The position numbers were made by a program, and so were the translations under genes. A DNA stretch of 64,000 bases, taken from the NCBI GenBank assembly GCA_021399435.1, contig JAJTUP010000040.1:558001-622000 (forward strand), read 5' to 3'. Shown here piece by piece: positions 21,084-32,800 of this stretch (the first letter of the stretch is position 1; each line of letters begins with the position of its first letter). The notes beneath the pieces were generated by a model. It was not told the DNA's origin and searched no databases. It saw nothing but the letters and a program-made list of their open reading frames with translations. Source of the DNA: Diaporthe sp. PMI_573 (taxonomy: Eukaryota; Ascomycota; Sordariomycetes; Diaporthales; Diaporthaceae).

Positions 21084-24000
21084 ATGCGCCTGTTAGAACG
21101 CGATGCCAGTGGCGAAATCCACCTTACAAGGGACTTTCCCGATGGCGAAATTCCCCAGTATGCGATACTTTCACACACATGGGGTGCTGAAGAGGTCCTC
21201 TTTCAGGATCTGAAGGATGGGACGGGGAAGAACAAGATTGGGTACGACAAAATCCGCTTCTGTGCAGGCCAGGCTTGGAAGGACAGCCTAGAGTTCTGTT
21301 GGGTCGATACGTGCTGTATCGACAAGCCAAACAACACTGAGCTTCAGGAGGCCATCAACTCTATGTTTCGCTGGTATCGGGATGCCACCAAATGCTACGT
21401 CTTCCTTTCCGATGTCTCGACCCCGTCTAGAGATGCGGTCGAAAAGCCTAGCTGGGGGCCGTCTTTTCGAAAGAGCAGGTGGTTCACCCGTGGCTGGACC
21501 CTCCAAGAGCTGATTGCCCCAGTGTCTGTTGAGTTCTTTTCGAGGGAAGGTGTGCGACTGGGGACAAGGGAGTCTCTAGAACATGATATCCACGACATCA
21601 CTGGGCTTCCTCTCGCTATCCTTCGAGGCGACCCACTATCTCACTTCAGCATTCCCGAGCGATTTGCATGGGCAGAGAAGCGTGAGACAGCACGAAAGGA
21701 GGACAGGGCGTACTCACTGCTGGGTCTCTTTGGCATTCATATGCCGCTTATCTACGGTGAAGGCGAACCGGGCGCGTTCAGGAGACTTTGGAAAGAGATT
21801 GGGTTTATTGGGACCATTGAGCTGCCTCGGATACTCATTGCAAACGATGCTGCATTCAAACCTCGTACAGATATATACGCGGAGCATACGCAAGTGGACT
21901 CTTTGTACGGCAGCCCTAGAGAGACGGTGGTCGAGGAAGACCCCGGCCGCTTGGCGGGCCTGCGGACAATTGGCCCCCGAGTTGACAAAAGGCGCTTCGA
22001 GGAGGCCAACCGCGGCTGGTTGAAGGATTCATGCGGAACCTACCACGAAGACTCGGAGACTGCTCGTCCGTCCAAGCGCCGTAATCTAGGATCCCTGATC
22101 GGCGAAGAGCGGTCTGCAACAGGTCTTTCCGGGGCGAATAGCGACAGCTTCGATGCCACGACTAAACAGTCACTGGTAGATCAGCTCTACTTCGCCAAAA
22201 TCGACGAAAGACTGACAAGTCTGACAACCGCGCAAGGAAATACCTGCCGCTGGTTCCTTGCCAAGCCAGAGTATAAAGCCTGGAGCGAAGTGATGAAACA
22301 GTCCGATGATGGCGGCTTTCTTTGGATTAAAGGCAACCCTGGCACCGGGAAGTCTACTATGATGAAGCTCCTCTTCGAAGAGGCCAAACTCCGCACAAAG
22401 GACGATCCTTCGCAAATCATGCTGTCCTTCTTCTTCCTCGCCCGTGGTACTATCGAGGAGAAGTCAACGATCGGTCTCTATCGGTCTCTGCTCCACCAGC
22501 TCTTCCACAAAGCAGTGGACCTGAGGGACAGCCTAGAGTGGATGACAGCTGATGGCGCGAAAAGTATCCAACGTAATGGATGGTACGAAGCGGCGTTGCA
22601 ACGGACGTTGACAGAGGCTATCCCCAAGCTTGGGAACAGGTCATTGACGATCTTTGTCGACGCGTTGGATGAGTGCGACCAGGACCAGGCTGCTGGCATG
22701 GTTTGCTTCTTTGAGGAGCTGTGCGACCGCGCTAGAGAGGAAGAAGTCCAGCTGCGAATCTGTTTCTCGAGCCGGCACTACCCAACTGTCGTCATCAAGA
22801 AGGGTATTGAGATCACGTTAGAAGACGAAGCCGGCCATACCGACGATATCGAGCACTATATCAAGTCGAAACTCAGGCTAGGCAAGGCTAAGCACGCTGA
22901 TTCCCTCCGGTCCGAGATTCGCGACAAGTCCTCGGGTATCTTCCTTTGGGTCGTTCTGGTACTTGATATTCTGAAGAAGGAATATCCTAATAGTATCATT
23001 TCTATCAATGCGATCCGTACGCGTCTTAAACAAATCCCGCCCGGACTTGACGACTTGTTCGAGATGATCCTTAAACGAGACGAGGAGAACCTCGAACAGC
23101 TACATATCTGCCTCAAATGGGTTCTCTTCGCTACGCGCCCTCTCAAACCACAGGAGCTCTACTTCGCCGTCCAGCTGAGTATCGATGAAGACAATTCAAG
23201 CTACTGGGACGAGGAAGACATCGGACTAGACCAGATGAGGACTTTTGTAAGGACTTCATCTAAAGGCTTAGCTGAAGTCACGCGCAACAAGGCTTCGGAA
23301 GTCCAGTTCATCCACGAATCTGTTCGTGACTTCCTGCTAGGCCGATACGGTAGGCAGTGGTCCAGGGCGTCGGAGAGCTTCGAGGGTCACTGCCATGATA
23401 AGCTAAAGGATTGCTGCTTAGCTCAGGTGAAGTCTCCCATCGACCAAAGTGTCAACATATCCGACGCGACGCTACGGGGCGCCGAAGCCACAAAACTAAG
23501 GGAGGACCTTAGCATGAAGTTTCCGTTCCTCGAATATTCCATCCTCAATGTCCTTCGACACGCCAACAGTGCCCAGCAGCACGGGATAGAGCAGGGAAGT
23601 TTCCTAGATGCTTTCCCTCTTCTCCAGTGGGCAAACCTCAACAATGCTTTCGAAAGGCATGTCATTCGGCGATATACGAAAGCAGTCAAACTCCTCTATA
23701 TCCTAGCCGAGAACAACCTAGCGCACCTTATTCGTATTCATTCCCAGACGGCATCTTGCTTTGATGTTGGAGAGGAACGTTATGGGCCGCCAATTTTCGC
23801 TGCGCAGGCGACTGGGAGCTATGAAGCAGTCCAGGTTTTCTTGGAGAGCCTCCAAGCGCGAGCCAAGCACCTCGACCCTGCGGTTAACGACCTATCGACC
23901 CTATATAATCAGAGTAAAGACAAAAAACCCTACTTTGGACGTAGCTTCACCTTTTCACGGCAGAAAGGTATCCTCTCGTATCTTCAAAGTCGAGGCGATG

Positions 24001-25568
24001 AGGCATTATTTCTTGCCTGGATTCTTTCGGGCGTGACCGATATCAATGCAAAGGATACCAACTCTGGCCACACACCGCTATCGTGGGCTGCCAGGAACGG
24101 GTACGAGGCTGTGGTGCAGCAGCTGCTCGCCAACGGCGCCGACGTCGAGGCGAAGGATAACTCTGGCTACACGCCGCTATGGTTGGCTGCCGAGAAAGGG
24201 CACGAGGCTGTGGTGCAGCAGCTGCTCGCCAAGGGCGCCAACGTCGGCGCGAAGAGTAACTCTGGCTATACGCTGCTATTGTGGGCTGCTGAGAAAGGGC
24301 ACAAGGCCGTGGTGCAGCAGCTGCTCGCCAAGGGCGCCAACGTCGAGGCGAAGGATGATGAGTATGGCCACACACCGCTATCGTGGGCTGCCTGGGAAGG
24401 GCACGAGGCCGTGGTGCAGCAGCTGCTCGCTAAGGGCGCCAACGTCGAGGCGAAGGATGATGAGTATGGCCGGACGCCGCTATCGTGGGCTGCCTGGAAA
24501 GGGCACGAGACCGTGGTGCAGCAGCTGCTCGCCAAGGGCGCCAACGTCGAGGCGAAGGATGATGAGTATGGCCACACACCGCTATCGTGGGCTGCCAGGA
24601 ACGGGTACGAGGCTGTGGTGCAGCAGCTGCTCGCTAAGGGCGCCGACGTCGAGGCGAAGGATAATCAGTATGGCCGGACGCCGCTATGGTTGGCTGCCTG
24701 GAAAGGGCACGAGGCTGTGGTGCAGCAGCTGCTCGCCAAGGGCGCCAACGTCGAGGCGAAGGATGATGAGTATGGCCGGACGCCGCTATCGTGGGCTGCC
24801 AGGAACGGGTACGAGGCTGTGGTGCAGCAGCTGCTCGCCAAGGGCGCCGACCTCGAGGCGAAGGATAACTCTGGCTACACGCCGCTATGGTTGGCTGCCG
24901 AGAACGGGTACGAGGCCGTGGTGCAGCAGCTGCTCGCTAAGGGCGCCAACGTCGAGGCGAAGGATAACTCTGGCTACACGCTGCTATTGTGGGCTGCTGA
25001 GAAAGGGCACAAGACCGTGGTGCAGCAGCTGCTCGCCAAGGGCGCCAACGTCGAGGCGAAGGATGATAAGTATGGCCGGACGCCGCTATGGTTGGCTGCC
25101 TGGAAAGGGCACGAGGCTGTGGTGCAGCAGCTGCTCGCCAAGGGCGCCAACGTCGAGGCGAAGGATGATGAGTATGGCCACACACCGCTATCGTGGGCTG
25201 CCTGGGAAGGGCACGAGACCGTAGTGCAGCAGCTGCTCGCCAAGGGCGCCAACGTCGAGGCGAAGGATGATGAGTATGGCCGGACGCCGCTATGGTTGGC
25301 TGCCTGGAAAGGGCACGAGGCTGTGGTGCAGCAGCTGCTCGCTAAGGGCGCCAACGTCGAGGCGAAGGATGATAAGTATGGCCGGACGCCGCTATGGTTG
25401 GCTGCCTGGAAAGGGCACGAGGCTGTGGTGCAGCAGCTGCTCGCCAAGGGCGCCAACGTCGAGGCGAAGGATGATAAGTATGGCCGGACGCCGCTATCGT
25501 GGGCTGCCTGGAAAGGGCACGAGACCGTGGTGCAGCAGCTACAATCACATCTTGCGCAACCTTCATAA
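21084..25568 (+). CDS. HET-NACHT-ankyrin NLR-type incompatibility/immune receptor
   Basis: A single uninterrupted 1,494-residue frame. N-terminal HET domain from about residue 26 ([47 protein letters not shown]); linker; then a NACHT/STAND ATPase with Walker [10 protein letters not shown] (417-425) and Walker B IFVDALDE (523-530); a winged-helix/helical region; then fifteen 33-34-residue ankyrin repeats from about 990 to the end. This is the classic three-part layout of fungal NLRs such as the het-D/E/R group, though those mostly carry WD40 repeats. The HET domain is the death effector, NACHT oligomerises on ligand binding, and the repeats sense the ligand. All key motifs look intact, so the gene is probably functional. 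The ankyrin units are nearly identical in DNA, implying recent expansion or gene conversion. Flanked by transposon fragments on both sides. Confidence 0.93.
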   Translation: MRLLERDASGEIHLTRDFPDGEIPQYAILSHTWGAEEVLFQDLKDGTGKNKIGYDKIRFCAGQAWKDSLEFCWVDTCCIDKPNNTELQEAINSMFRWYRDATKCYVFLSDVSTPSRDAVEKPSWGPSFRKSRWFTRGWTLQELIAPVSVEFFSREGVRLGTRESLEHDIHDITGLPLAILRGDPLSHFSIPERFAWAEKRETARKEDRAYSLLGLFGIHMPLIYGEGEPGAFRRLWKEIGFIGTIELPRILIANDAAFKPRTDIYAEHTQVDSLYGSPRETVVEEDPGRLAGLRTIGPRVDKRRFEEANRGWLKDSCGTYHEDSETARPSKRRNLGSLIGEERSATGLSGANSDSFDATTKQSLVDQLYFAKIDERLTSLTTAQGNTCRWFLAKPEYKAWSEVMKQSDDGGFLWIKGNPGTGKSTMMKLLFEEAKLRTKDDPSQIMLSFFFLARGTIEEKSTIGLYRSLLHQLFHKAVDLRDSLEWMTADGAKSIQRNGWYEAALQRTLTEAIPKLGNRSLTIFVDALDECDQDQAAGMVCFFEELCDRAREEEVQLRICFSSRHYPTVVIKKGIEITLEDEAGHTDDIEHYIKSKLRLGKAKHADSLRSEIRDKSSGIFLWVVLVLDILKKEYPNSIISINAIRTRLKQIPPGLDDLFEMILKRDEENLEQLHICLKWVLFATRPLKPQELYFAVQLSIDEDNSSYWDEEDIGLDQMRTFVRTSSKGLAEVTRNKASEVQFIHESVRDFLLGRYGRQWSRASESFEGHCHDKLKDCCLAQVKSPIDQSVNISDATLRGAEATKLREDLSMKFPFLEYSILNVLRHANSAQQHGIEQGSFLDAFPLLQWANLNNAFERHVIRRYTKAVKLLYILAENNLAHLIRIHSQTASCFDVGEERYGPPIFAAQATGSYEAVQVFLESLQARAKHLDPAVNDLSTLYNQSKDKKPYFGRSFTFSRQKGILSYLQSRGDEALFLAWILSGVTDINAKDTNSGHTPLSWAARNGYEAVVQQLLANGADVEAKDNSGYTPLWLAAEKGHEAVVQQLLAKGANVGAKSNSGYTLLLWAAEKGHKAVVQQLLAKGANVEAKDDEYGHTPLSWAAWEGHEAVVQQLLAKGANVEAKDDEYGRTPLSWAAWKGHETVVQQLLAKGANVEAKDDEYGHTPLSWAARNGYEAVVQQLLAKGADVEAKDNQYGRTPLWLAAWKGHEAVVQQLLAKGANVEAKDDEYGRTPLSWAARNGYEAVVQQLLAKGADLEAKDNSGYTPLWLAAENGYEAVVQQLLAKGANVEAKDNSGYTLLLWAAEKGHKTVVQQLLAKGANVEAKDDKYGRTPLWLAAWKGHEAVVQQLLAKGANVEAKDDEYGHTPLSWAAWEGHETVVQQLLAKGANVEAKDDEYGRTPLWLAAWKGHEAVVQQLLAKGANVEAKDDKYGRTPLWLAAWKGHEAVVQQLLAKGANVEAKDDKYGRTPLSWAAWKGHETVVQQLQSHLAQPS
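24061..25545 (+). repeat. Fifteen near-identical ankyrin-coding repeats (99 or 102 bp)
   Basis: Each unit encodes [31 protein letters not shown] plus either NS or DEY/DKY/NQY. Units with NSGYT are 33 codons, those with the extra residue 34. Long stretches (gtggtgcagcagctgctcgc) are unchanged between units. Variation is confined to a few positions (AWKGH, AWEGH, ARNGY, AENGY, AEKGH), and these types recur in blocks. Confidence 0.95.
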
Positions 25569-26046
25569 GAATTCCTCGGCCCCCTTCCCCGCCCACTACC
25601 AGCAATAGAAAGGTTCTTATACTGTATACTTTTAGTCTTTCAAAAAAAGGATTTTCAAAGCATTCCCTTAAATTAGTAATTCTATGGAAATGCCGGAGTC
25701 GATATCAGCTACTGCCACATGGAGTGCCCAGTAATAGGGCCAGATTTGGTCTGCAGGTCACACGGAGGGAGCAGGGTGGTGCAACTGCCACAGACTTACT
25801 AAGCAATAGTATGACGCTTGTCGGCGTTTAGGAGCTGCATGACTAACGTTATTTTTTGAAGGTAGTGATTAGTGTGATACCGCTGTATGAATCGACTTTC
25901 TGTGTAACATCTACGACTAACGATGGCTTTATATCAGAATAAGAGAGCTCAGAAAGCTGGGAACTGTTGATTATTAAGTATTAAGAGTCACGACAGTTTA
26001 GTGGTGGAGCTATAGTGGCAAGAGACTGTATTGCCATGAACGAAGG
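25569..26046. other. No gene recognised
   Basis: 3' flank of the NLR gene and left flank of the gypsy element; AT-rich, no features supported. Confidence 0.5.
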
Positions 26047-26228
26047 TGATGCACCCCACGGTGCATCACTGGTGAATTTCCCGTGAATTCACCGTGAATC
26101 CATTCGTTCACGGTGAATTCACGGTGTATTCACTGTTAATTCACCGTGTATTTATATAGTTAGGGAATCCTCCGTGAATTCTCTGTGAATTCAGGAGGGC
26201 ATCGTTTTACAATATTATTTTCCCATCA
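26047..26228 (+). repeat. 5' LTR of the gypsy element
   Basis: Begins TGATGCACCCCACGGTGCATC, itself an 8-bp-arm hairpin, and ends CCCATCA. It contains TATTTATATAG near 26152 as a possible TATA-type promoter, and several GTGAATTCAC palindromes. Confidence 0.95.
26081..26124. other. Perfect 18-bp inverted repeat inside the LTR
   Basis: CCGTGAATTCACCGTGAA (26081-26098), an 8-nt loop, then the exact complement TTCACGGTGAATTCACGG (26107-26124). A second imperfect hairpin, CCTCCgTGAATTC with GAATTCAGGAGG, follows near 26170-26199. Both are repeated in the 3' LTR. Confidence 0.9.
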
Positions 26229-26230
26229 AA

Positions 26231-26240
26231 TGGTAGCTAC
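26231..26240 (+). promoter_or_regulatory. Likely tRNA primer-binding site
   Basis: TGGTAGCTAC begins 2 nt after the 5' LTR. TGG complements the CCA end of a tRNA, and TGGTAGC fits the 3' end of fungal initiator tRNA-Met, a common gypsy primer. The exact tRNA is inferred. Confidence 0.6.
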
Positions 26241-26434
26241 AATTAGCACGCCCCCGTTGCGTGATCGCCTTGTTAAAAGGATCGGGTAGACAAACCGTCG
26301 CCATCGCTGTGTATTAATTATACGGATCGGGCTGCAGCACTCCTGTCAGCCATCGGGTCAAAGAATACCTTTGACCAACACTCTACGTGGTCGCCAACGA
26401 TTCACTGTGAATCCACCGTGAATCCACGGTGAAT

Positions 26435-29400
26435 ATGCCGCGGGAATCCTATAAACTCGACTCCCGCTTTGGACCTACATTCCCCCAGCCACCCGCCGAC
26501 TTCCAACCAGTCAAGGAGCAGCCGCGACTATTTCGCCTTCGAGCAGCAATAGCTAAACAACCAGATATCTTCTTGTCCTCTGTTACTCTAGAGGACCAAG
26601 ATCTACTAGAAGTAGCTGCTAACTTTGCCGCTTGGCAATCGCTATACGACCGGTACTCCCAGGTCTACAACCCGTTAAAGTCAGCAGACAAACAATTTGA
26701 CTCCGCCAGAAAGTGGGTGGAAGCAAAAGGAGGAACACAAGTCCCACGGAGCTGGCTATCAAGCAGCCAACCCACGAAAATATTCACCGACAACTACCAA
26801 AATTGGCGTCTCCACAACAAACCTCTTGTCAATGCTCACCAGATACACTACCGGCTACGCCAGCTAGTGACCACCGTTGACCCAGCCGACAGACAGGTAA
26901 TACTCGACGAACTGAATCCCCCTTGGTCAGCAACCCGACACACCGAGTTTCTCCAAGAGATTAGTCGTTGCGGCACCGCCCAGGATCGAGAAGTCGTGGT
27001 AAAGCGTTACTTTGACGTCGAACGTATCAACTTCGCGCCACCAACCTACAGTACTCTCGACCCAGCGGATACGACCTCACAACAATTAACAACAACAACC
27101 CAAGTCTCTGAGGAACCGGAAATGGGGGGGACCTCTCAAAACCCCCAAAACCCATCGGGTTCGCCTTCAAACACCGAGGGACGTTCAGGGTCGCATTCAG
27201 TATCTCCCGAAGGAATCCGAGACGACACCGAAAGTATCGGTACCCAGGTACCCCGGACGGCCACGCCCCAATTCCCGAGCCAAGGAATGGACCCCCCAGC
27301 CCCGGGGTCAGTCGAAGAGTATCTCCAATCGGACGAGATAACCATCCTCCTAGGAAGTTTGATAAACCCTGATCAGCGTGCCGCAACAAGAATACTGCTC
27401 TCTAAGGCCTTCCGAGCCGGGCAATCACGGACATCTCCCCCTGCCCAAGCTTCCGGGGTGTTTACACCAGCACATCCCGGCAGGACGGACGCGGCACCTC
27501 CAAGGCAGCCGCCACGGCCCTTTAACCAGGGGCCCGGCCGAACTATTCGGCCCGTGCCCACGAGAGCCCAGCCGGAACCACCCAATCCGCCGGCTGCTTC
27601 AGGAGCAAACCCGGGAGCACCACCGCGAGAAAGGAGCAGTCAACGCCATGATGAAGACGACGACCCCCATGTCTACTACACCCACCAACCGTCAGAGGAC
27701 GGCTGGCCAGGTTCACGCAGCCAAGGGCCCGGAGATCCACCGGACGACCCGTACTACGACGAGCTCTCCTACTTCCGAGCCGATAAGGAATTCAAGGATA
27801 CCAACATAGGGCGATTCGAGCCTTATGAAAACTGGAGTAATTTCCCCGAACTCTTGCAAGTATCGAAGGTAGATGGGAAAGTGATTGTATGGAAAGACCC
27901 CCAGGGCTTTATTGATCGATGTGAGATATACATCCGCCAAGACAGCCATCGAGCTGCATGGCTCAGTTACAACCTGCCCTCCTGCCTGTCAGGAATAGCC
28001 CATCCGTGGTTCTGGACCACTCTCGACGGTTCAGAACGGGCTTCTCTTACCAGCCCTACGCCGGGAGTATGGGACCGTTGGAAGAAATACCTCCTGGAAA
28101 ACTTCCAAATCCCGCGGGATACCGCGGAGACCATCCTTCACCAACAGCGTTACTCCCGCACAGACGCCTATGGCAACCGCAATGTGCAGGAGTACACCCA
28201 GCGCGTCCGCCGATTTACCCTCCTCGCGGAGCAACCTCCATCCTTCGTGGCACGGAACATGTGGGACCAGATCGACAAGGCTCTGGTGATCCCATATTTT
28301 GACCGACCGCCAGTAGGGTACGACTCCCGCAAATTCGAGACATCGCTCCGCGACAAACAAGAGACGTGGCATTTGTGGGAAAAGGACCGTATGAAATTCC
28401 GGCCGCTACCAGCGCAAATCCGTGGAGGCCCACTTCACCACGCACCCGCCGGCCGCAACCAACCGGCCCTACCCCCGATACACATCAACATTCCTAACCT
28501 CTACCCTAGACGACAAGAGGATACGCGGAATCGCCCTACTCAACCGAACCCGCGACCTGCAGATTTCGTTTCGGATGACACGTACCGGAACATGACGCCG
28601 GAGCAACGGCGAAAGCTGATGGAAGCCCGACGAGCAGTGAGAGAGGGCTGGCAGCAGAGGGTCGGGCCAGCCCAGCAGCGACCCAAGCTGCTCACCAATG
28701 CAGCGGACCAGGAACCCCAAAGGGACCGTCGCCCTCAGGACAGGGCCCCCGGGGCCCTCCGCCTGCGGCGAAGATTTGGTCAAAGGGACAACCAAGGCAA
28801 CGTCCTGGCTGAGACGATCCAGGCGTTTGACGTCGACAACGGCCAGTTCCAATATGACTCGACTCGTGAGGAGAAACTCCTTACCGACGGATACTACCCC
28901 GTCGACGACGAACTCCAAGCTGGTGAAAGCAAGGACGACCAGGACGCCCCTGATCAACAAGCCGACGACGGCTATGAAGACGAACCGGCCGACTCAGCCG
29001 GACACGGCTCGACCGAGGAAACCGGCTACCAGCTGGTAGACGACGTCGACCTATACGTTGTCGAACCCGCCACCAGCGGCCGGAGTGCGGACTCTGGTCT
29101 ATACGACGACAAGTACATCTACACAGCTCCAAACCTGGAATGCTACGGCTGCGGAGCCACGCTCTCCTCCCAAAAACTATACCGCCAACACCATTCAAGG
29201 TGCCGCCCGGTAGGCGAGCGACTGAGCTCCAGGCCCGGCCAATGGGCAGGGCCAGTGCTGCGAATGAGTAACCCACCAGAAGTTTCCCCTGTGAAAGGGT
29301 GTGGCTATACATACGCCAGAGTTCAGACCCGAGGGTCGGTAGATGGACCCGTATTCACCGCTTGTTACGACACTGGCGCATCTCGGTGCGCGGTGTCACG

Positions 29401-29812
29401 GGCATACCTAGGCTACTTCCCAGACGCCACCGTCAATTGGCAAGCAAAAGCCAACATCAGAGGCGTCGGCCACACCAAGGCACTAGGATGGGCCGAATTC
29501 AACATCTACCACCAAGGCAACGTCAGCGGCCAGAAGATGGTCCTGGCCGTTCGCCTTGGCGCCTGGGTACTGGATCGACTAGATGCTGGTCTCTTGGTCG
29601 GCCAGGAATTCATGGTGCCGCACCAAGTGGACGTGTTGAACAGCTCGGGCGAGATCGCGTTCGGATGTTTCGGCGGCGCCACGGTGGATGCCGCTATCTT
29701 TGCCAAGGTTCCTGAAAGGACTCATGTGGTAAGAGCAGCCGCAAACACTATAATTCCGCCGCGATCCCATCGCATCGTTCCCGTCTTTACCGGGAACTTG
29801 GAAAAACAGTAG
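26435..29812 (+). CDS. Gag-protease polyprotein of the gypsy element
   Basis: ATG 26435 is chosen because the frame opens only two codons upstream with a GTG. The product has 1,125 residues. The first ~480 are Pro/Gln/Ser-rich and disordered. Residues about 480-670 look like a retrotransposon Gag capsid region (WKDPQGFIDRCEIYI, PWFWTTL, WDRWKKYLLENFQI, YTQRVRRFTLL). An acidic segment follows, then a zinc site of form C-x2-C-x12-H-x3-C near residue 903, in place of the usual CCHC knuckle. Then comes an aspartic protease with CYDTGASRCAVS near residue 979 and a hydrophobic LDAGLLVGQEF partner motif. The stop TAG at 29810 lies inside the frameshift site, so pol is made by slipping into the -1 frame. 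Confidence 0.9.
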   Translation: MPRESYKLDSRFGPTFPQPPADFQPVKEQPRLFRLRAAIAKQPDIFLSSVTLEDQDLLEVAANFAAWQSLYDRYSQVYNPLKSADKQFDSARKWVEAKGGTQVPRSWLSSSQPTKIFTDNYQNWRLHNKPLVNAHQIHYRLRQLVTTVDPADRQVILDELNPPWSATRHTEFLQEISRCGTAQDREVVVKRYFDVERINFAPPTYSTLDPADTTSQQLTTTTQVSEEPEMGGTSQNPQNPSGSPSNTEGRSGSHSVSPEGIRDDTESIGTQVPRTATPQFPSQGMDPPAPGSVEEYLQSDEITILLGSLINPDQRAATRILLSKAFRAGQSRTSPPAQASGVFTPAHPGRTDAAPPRQPPRPFNQGPGRTIRPVPTRAQPEPPNPPAASGANPGAPPRERSSQRHDEDDDPHVYYTHQPSEDGWPGSRSQGPGDPPDDPYYDELSYFRADKEFKDTNIGRFEPYENWSNFPELLQVSKVDGKVIVWKDPQGFIDRCEIYIRQDSHRAAWLSYNLPSCLSGIAHPWFWTTLDGSERASLTSPTPGVWDRWKKYLLENFQIPRDTAETILHQQRYSRTDAYGNRNVQEYTQRVRRFTLLAEQPPSFVARNMWDQIDKALVIPYFDRPPVGYDSRKFETSLRDKQETWHLWEKDRMKFRPLPAQIRGGPLHHAPAGRNQPALPPIHINIPNLYPRRQEDTRNRPTQPNPRPADFVSDDTYRNMTPEQRRKLMEARRAVREGWQQRVGPAQQRPKLLTNAADQEPQRDRRPQDRAPGALRLRRRFGQRDNQGNVLAETIQAFDVDNGQFQYDSTREEKLLTDGYYPVDDELQAGESKDDQDAPDQQADDGYEDEPADSAGHGSTEETGYQLVDDVDLYVVEPATSGRSADSGLYDDKYIYTAPNLECYGCGATLSSQKLYRQHHSRCRPVGERLSSRPGQWAGPVLRMSNPPEVSPVKGCGYTYARVQTRGSVDGPVFTACYDTGASRCAVSRAYLGYFPDATVNWQAKANIRGVGHTKALGWAEFNIYHQGNVSGQKMVLAVRLGAWVLDRLDAGLLVGQEFMVPHQVDVLNSSGEIAFGCFGGATVDAAIFAKVPERTHVVRAAANTIIPPRSHRIVPVFTGNLEKQ

Positions 29813-29842
29813 CCTTCTTGTTTAGGCCCGAACAAGAAGGCT
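29800..29842 (+). promoter_or_regulatory. Probable -1 ribosomal frameshift site with perfect 12-bp hairpin
   Basis: The run GGAAAAAC (29800-29807) is read GAA AAA CAG TAG in the gag frame. Starting 4 nt after the A run, AGCCTTCTTGTT (29811-29822) pairs perfectly with AACAAGAAGGCT (29831-29842) around the 8-nt loop TAGGCCCG. The pol frame is open through the run in the -1 register and reads on as TVAFLFRPEQEG. The gag stop codon lies at the foot of the stem. Confidence 0.8.
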
Positions 29843-32800
29843 GGGTGAACAGCCTAGTGGGCCGACAAACATGCGGAGTCATGGCGGTAAACCAGTCGCC
29901 GTACCCAATACGCATCCGAAGAAACTCTCGCCTCGGAATCCTATCACCATTCGTTTCAGAACACATGAGTCCCACCAGCTGGAAGCTGGGAGTACAGGCT
30001 GTCGTGGAATCGATGGCCCATCCACCAACGAACAATCTATTGCCCTTCTCTAAGACATTCGACCCGACCAATCTCTTAAACACTCTGGCCGGTTCGCACG
30101 ACATCCAAACCAAGGACGGCACAACTGCTCCTCCAGGAGCGGAGCCAGACGCCGAACACCTCGAAACATTGCCTGAACGCGAGATCTCGGAGTTCCGCGA
30201 ACACTTAAGACCAGACGGCAAACTAGGCATCTCCAAGTCAAAGGACCTACCGGAGACGAAATTGCCGAACGGAGTCCACGTGTACAACGGCTCGCTCCAG
30301 TTCCTCGATAACGCCGGGAAACTAGTAGAGGAATTTCGAGATATCTTCGAAGACAATGGACCGATCGACATCCCAGAAGACCACCAGATGAGAATACCAC
30401 TGGTAGAAGGATGGCAGAACCACAAAATTGGTAAAAGACCATACTACTCCAGCGAAGAAGACCGGAAACTCATCGATGAACTCATGGACGGCCTTCACGC
30501 AAAAGGTAGAGCTGAGTGGGTTAACACGGCCACCCCATTTGGCTCGCCCATCTTCGTGGTTTGGAGGACAGTACACGGTCAGCGTAAAGGCAGAATTGTG
30601 GTAGATCTTAGGGCGCTCAACAAGGTTACTGTGCCCGACGCATACCCACTGCCTCTTCAATCCGAGGTCATTCGGAAGATACGAGGCAAGGCCTACCTCT
30701 CGGTAGTAGACGCCAGCTTGTTCTTCTATCAATTCATGGTCTATCCTCCGCACCAGGATCGATTCACCGTGGTGAGCCACCGCGGGCAAGAACGGTTCAA
30801 GGTAGCCATCATGGGTTTCCGCAATTCGCCGGCGCATGTACAGCGTTACATGGATCACCTGCTGCGACCGCACCGCGCCTTCGCAACAGCGTTCATCGAC
30901 GACATGATCGTATTTTCGGACTCCGCTGCCGAGCACATCCGTCACCTACGCACCGTCTTCAAACTCTTCCAAGACAAAAACATTTCCCTGTCTTCTAAGA
31001 AATCCTTCCTTGGCTACCCCTCCGTGGAACTACTCGGATTCCGCGTCGACGGACTCGGCCTATACAACACATCAGACCGCATCAAAACCATCCGCGAACT
31101 TCGGTTCCCGGCTACACTCCAACAATTGGAAAAGTTCATCGGTCTGGCCGGATATCTCAGACACCTAATACCCCGGTATAGTCAACGGGTAAACCCGCTC
31201 CAACGCCGAAAGACAGCGATGTTGTCCGTAGCTCGCACCGACGGAAAATTGCCTAAGGGCAGCTCACGAAAACAGTACACCCGACGGGCGGACTTCACGC
31301 CAACGAAGGAGGAACTGAATGCCTTCACCGACCTGCAGGCCGCCCTAACAGGACCGAACGCATTGTTTCACCAAGACCCCGACCGCCCGCTATTCATCCA
31401 GCTGGATGCCTCCAAGGAGGTCGGCTTCTCAGGAATATGCTTCCAGCTCGCCGACGGACAGACCTGGGACGGCAAGTCGCCTATCCCACGCGCATGGATA
31501 CGCCCCGTCCTATATCTCAGCAAGACACTCAACACCGCGGAAAGGAAATATTGGCCAACAGAATTGGAAGTGGCATGTCTTGTCTGGCTCGTCCGCAAGC
31601 TCCGTACAATCATCGGATCCAACCGGGTACAACCGGTCCACATCCTCACCGACCACGCCGCAACAGTCGGGATCGTCAACCAAACCTCCATGGAGACCGT
31701 GGACAAAACCAAAATGAACCTCAAATTGGTGCTGGCCTCCGAATACCTTAGCCAGCACCAACTTGACGTCCATCACATCCCCGGCACTACGAACATCATC
31801 GCCGACGCCCTGTCCCGCCTCCCGACTTACCAACAGCCAGTCGAAGATGAGGGAGTCCTGGACAACCTTCTTGAATTCGCCATACATTCAATGTCTGAAA
31901 CCAAAATCGATCCGGATTTCAAGGAACAACTACTCGCTGCCTACTCAGAACACAAGCGGTGGTCTCAGATCATCCAACAACTGCAACAATCCGACTCAGA
32001 GGCCAAGCTCCCGTTCACCCTGGACGGACGTGGTCTCTTGTACTTAAGGGAATTCACCGGGAAGCACCGACTTTGTATACCGTCCCCTGTCGCTGACACA
32101 CTGATCGCCGAGGCACACGACTCCAAACACCACTTTGGGGTAGACCGGGTCTACCATGACCTCACCGACCTCTACGTGATCAAGAACTGCAAGCGCAAAA
32201 TCGCCCACTACATAGACAATTGCCCCGTGTGCTCGGTGAACCGCAACGACAATCAAAAACCCCTAGGCGAGATGCAACCCATACTCTCACCACCAACACC
32301 GTTCCATACAATATCTATTGACTTCGTCACAAGCCTGCCCGATGTACCCGCTGCGCTCACCCCGTGGCAACTGCCACGGGCGCCCTTCTTCGACGCCTTC
32401 ATGTCTGTGACGGACAAATACAGCAAAGCGTCCCTTATCATACCGGGCAACGCAATATACACAGCCACCGATTGGGCCACCATCATGCTTCGAACCCTCT
32501 ACCTCTCCAACTGGGGAATTCCTAAAGCGAATCATCTCGGATAGGGACCGGAAATTCATGTCCGAATTCTGGCAAGGCCTTTGGCAGCACCTCCAGACCA
32601 AGCTCCTGTTCTCCACGGCTTGGCATCCACAAACCGACGGGCAATCAGAGGTTAAGAATAGGACAGTCGAAATTGCCATACGTATGTGGGCAACCACAAA
32701 CCCCGACGGCGAGTGGACTGACATTATACCGTCCCTGCAATTCAACCTCAACAACGCGTATAATCGGGCTACCAAATGCACGGCGAACCAACTGCTATAC

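Noticed and set aside
24043..25605. Long Arg/Pro/Ser-rich frames on both strands across the ankyrin array
   Set aside because: They are shadows of the repeats in other frames; their regularity only mirrors the 99/102-bp period.
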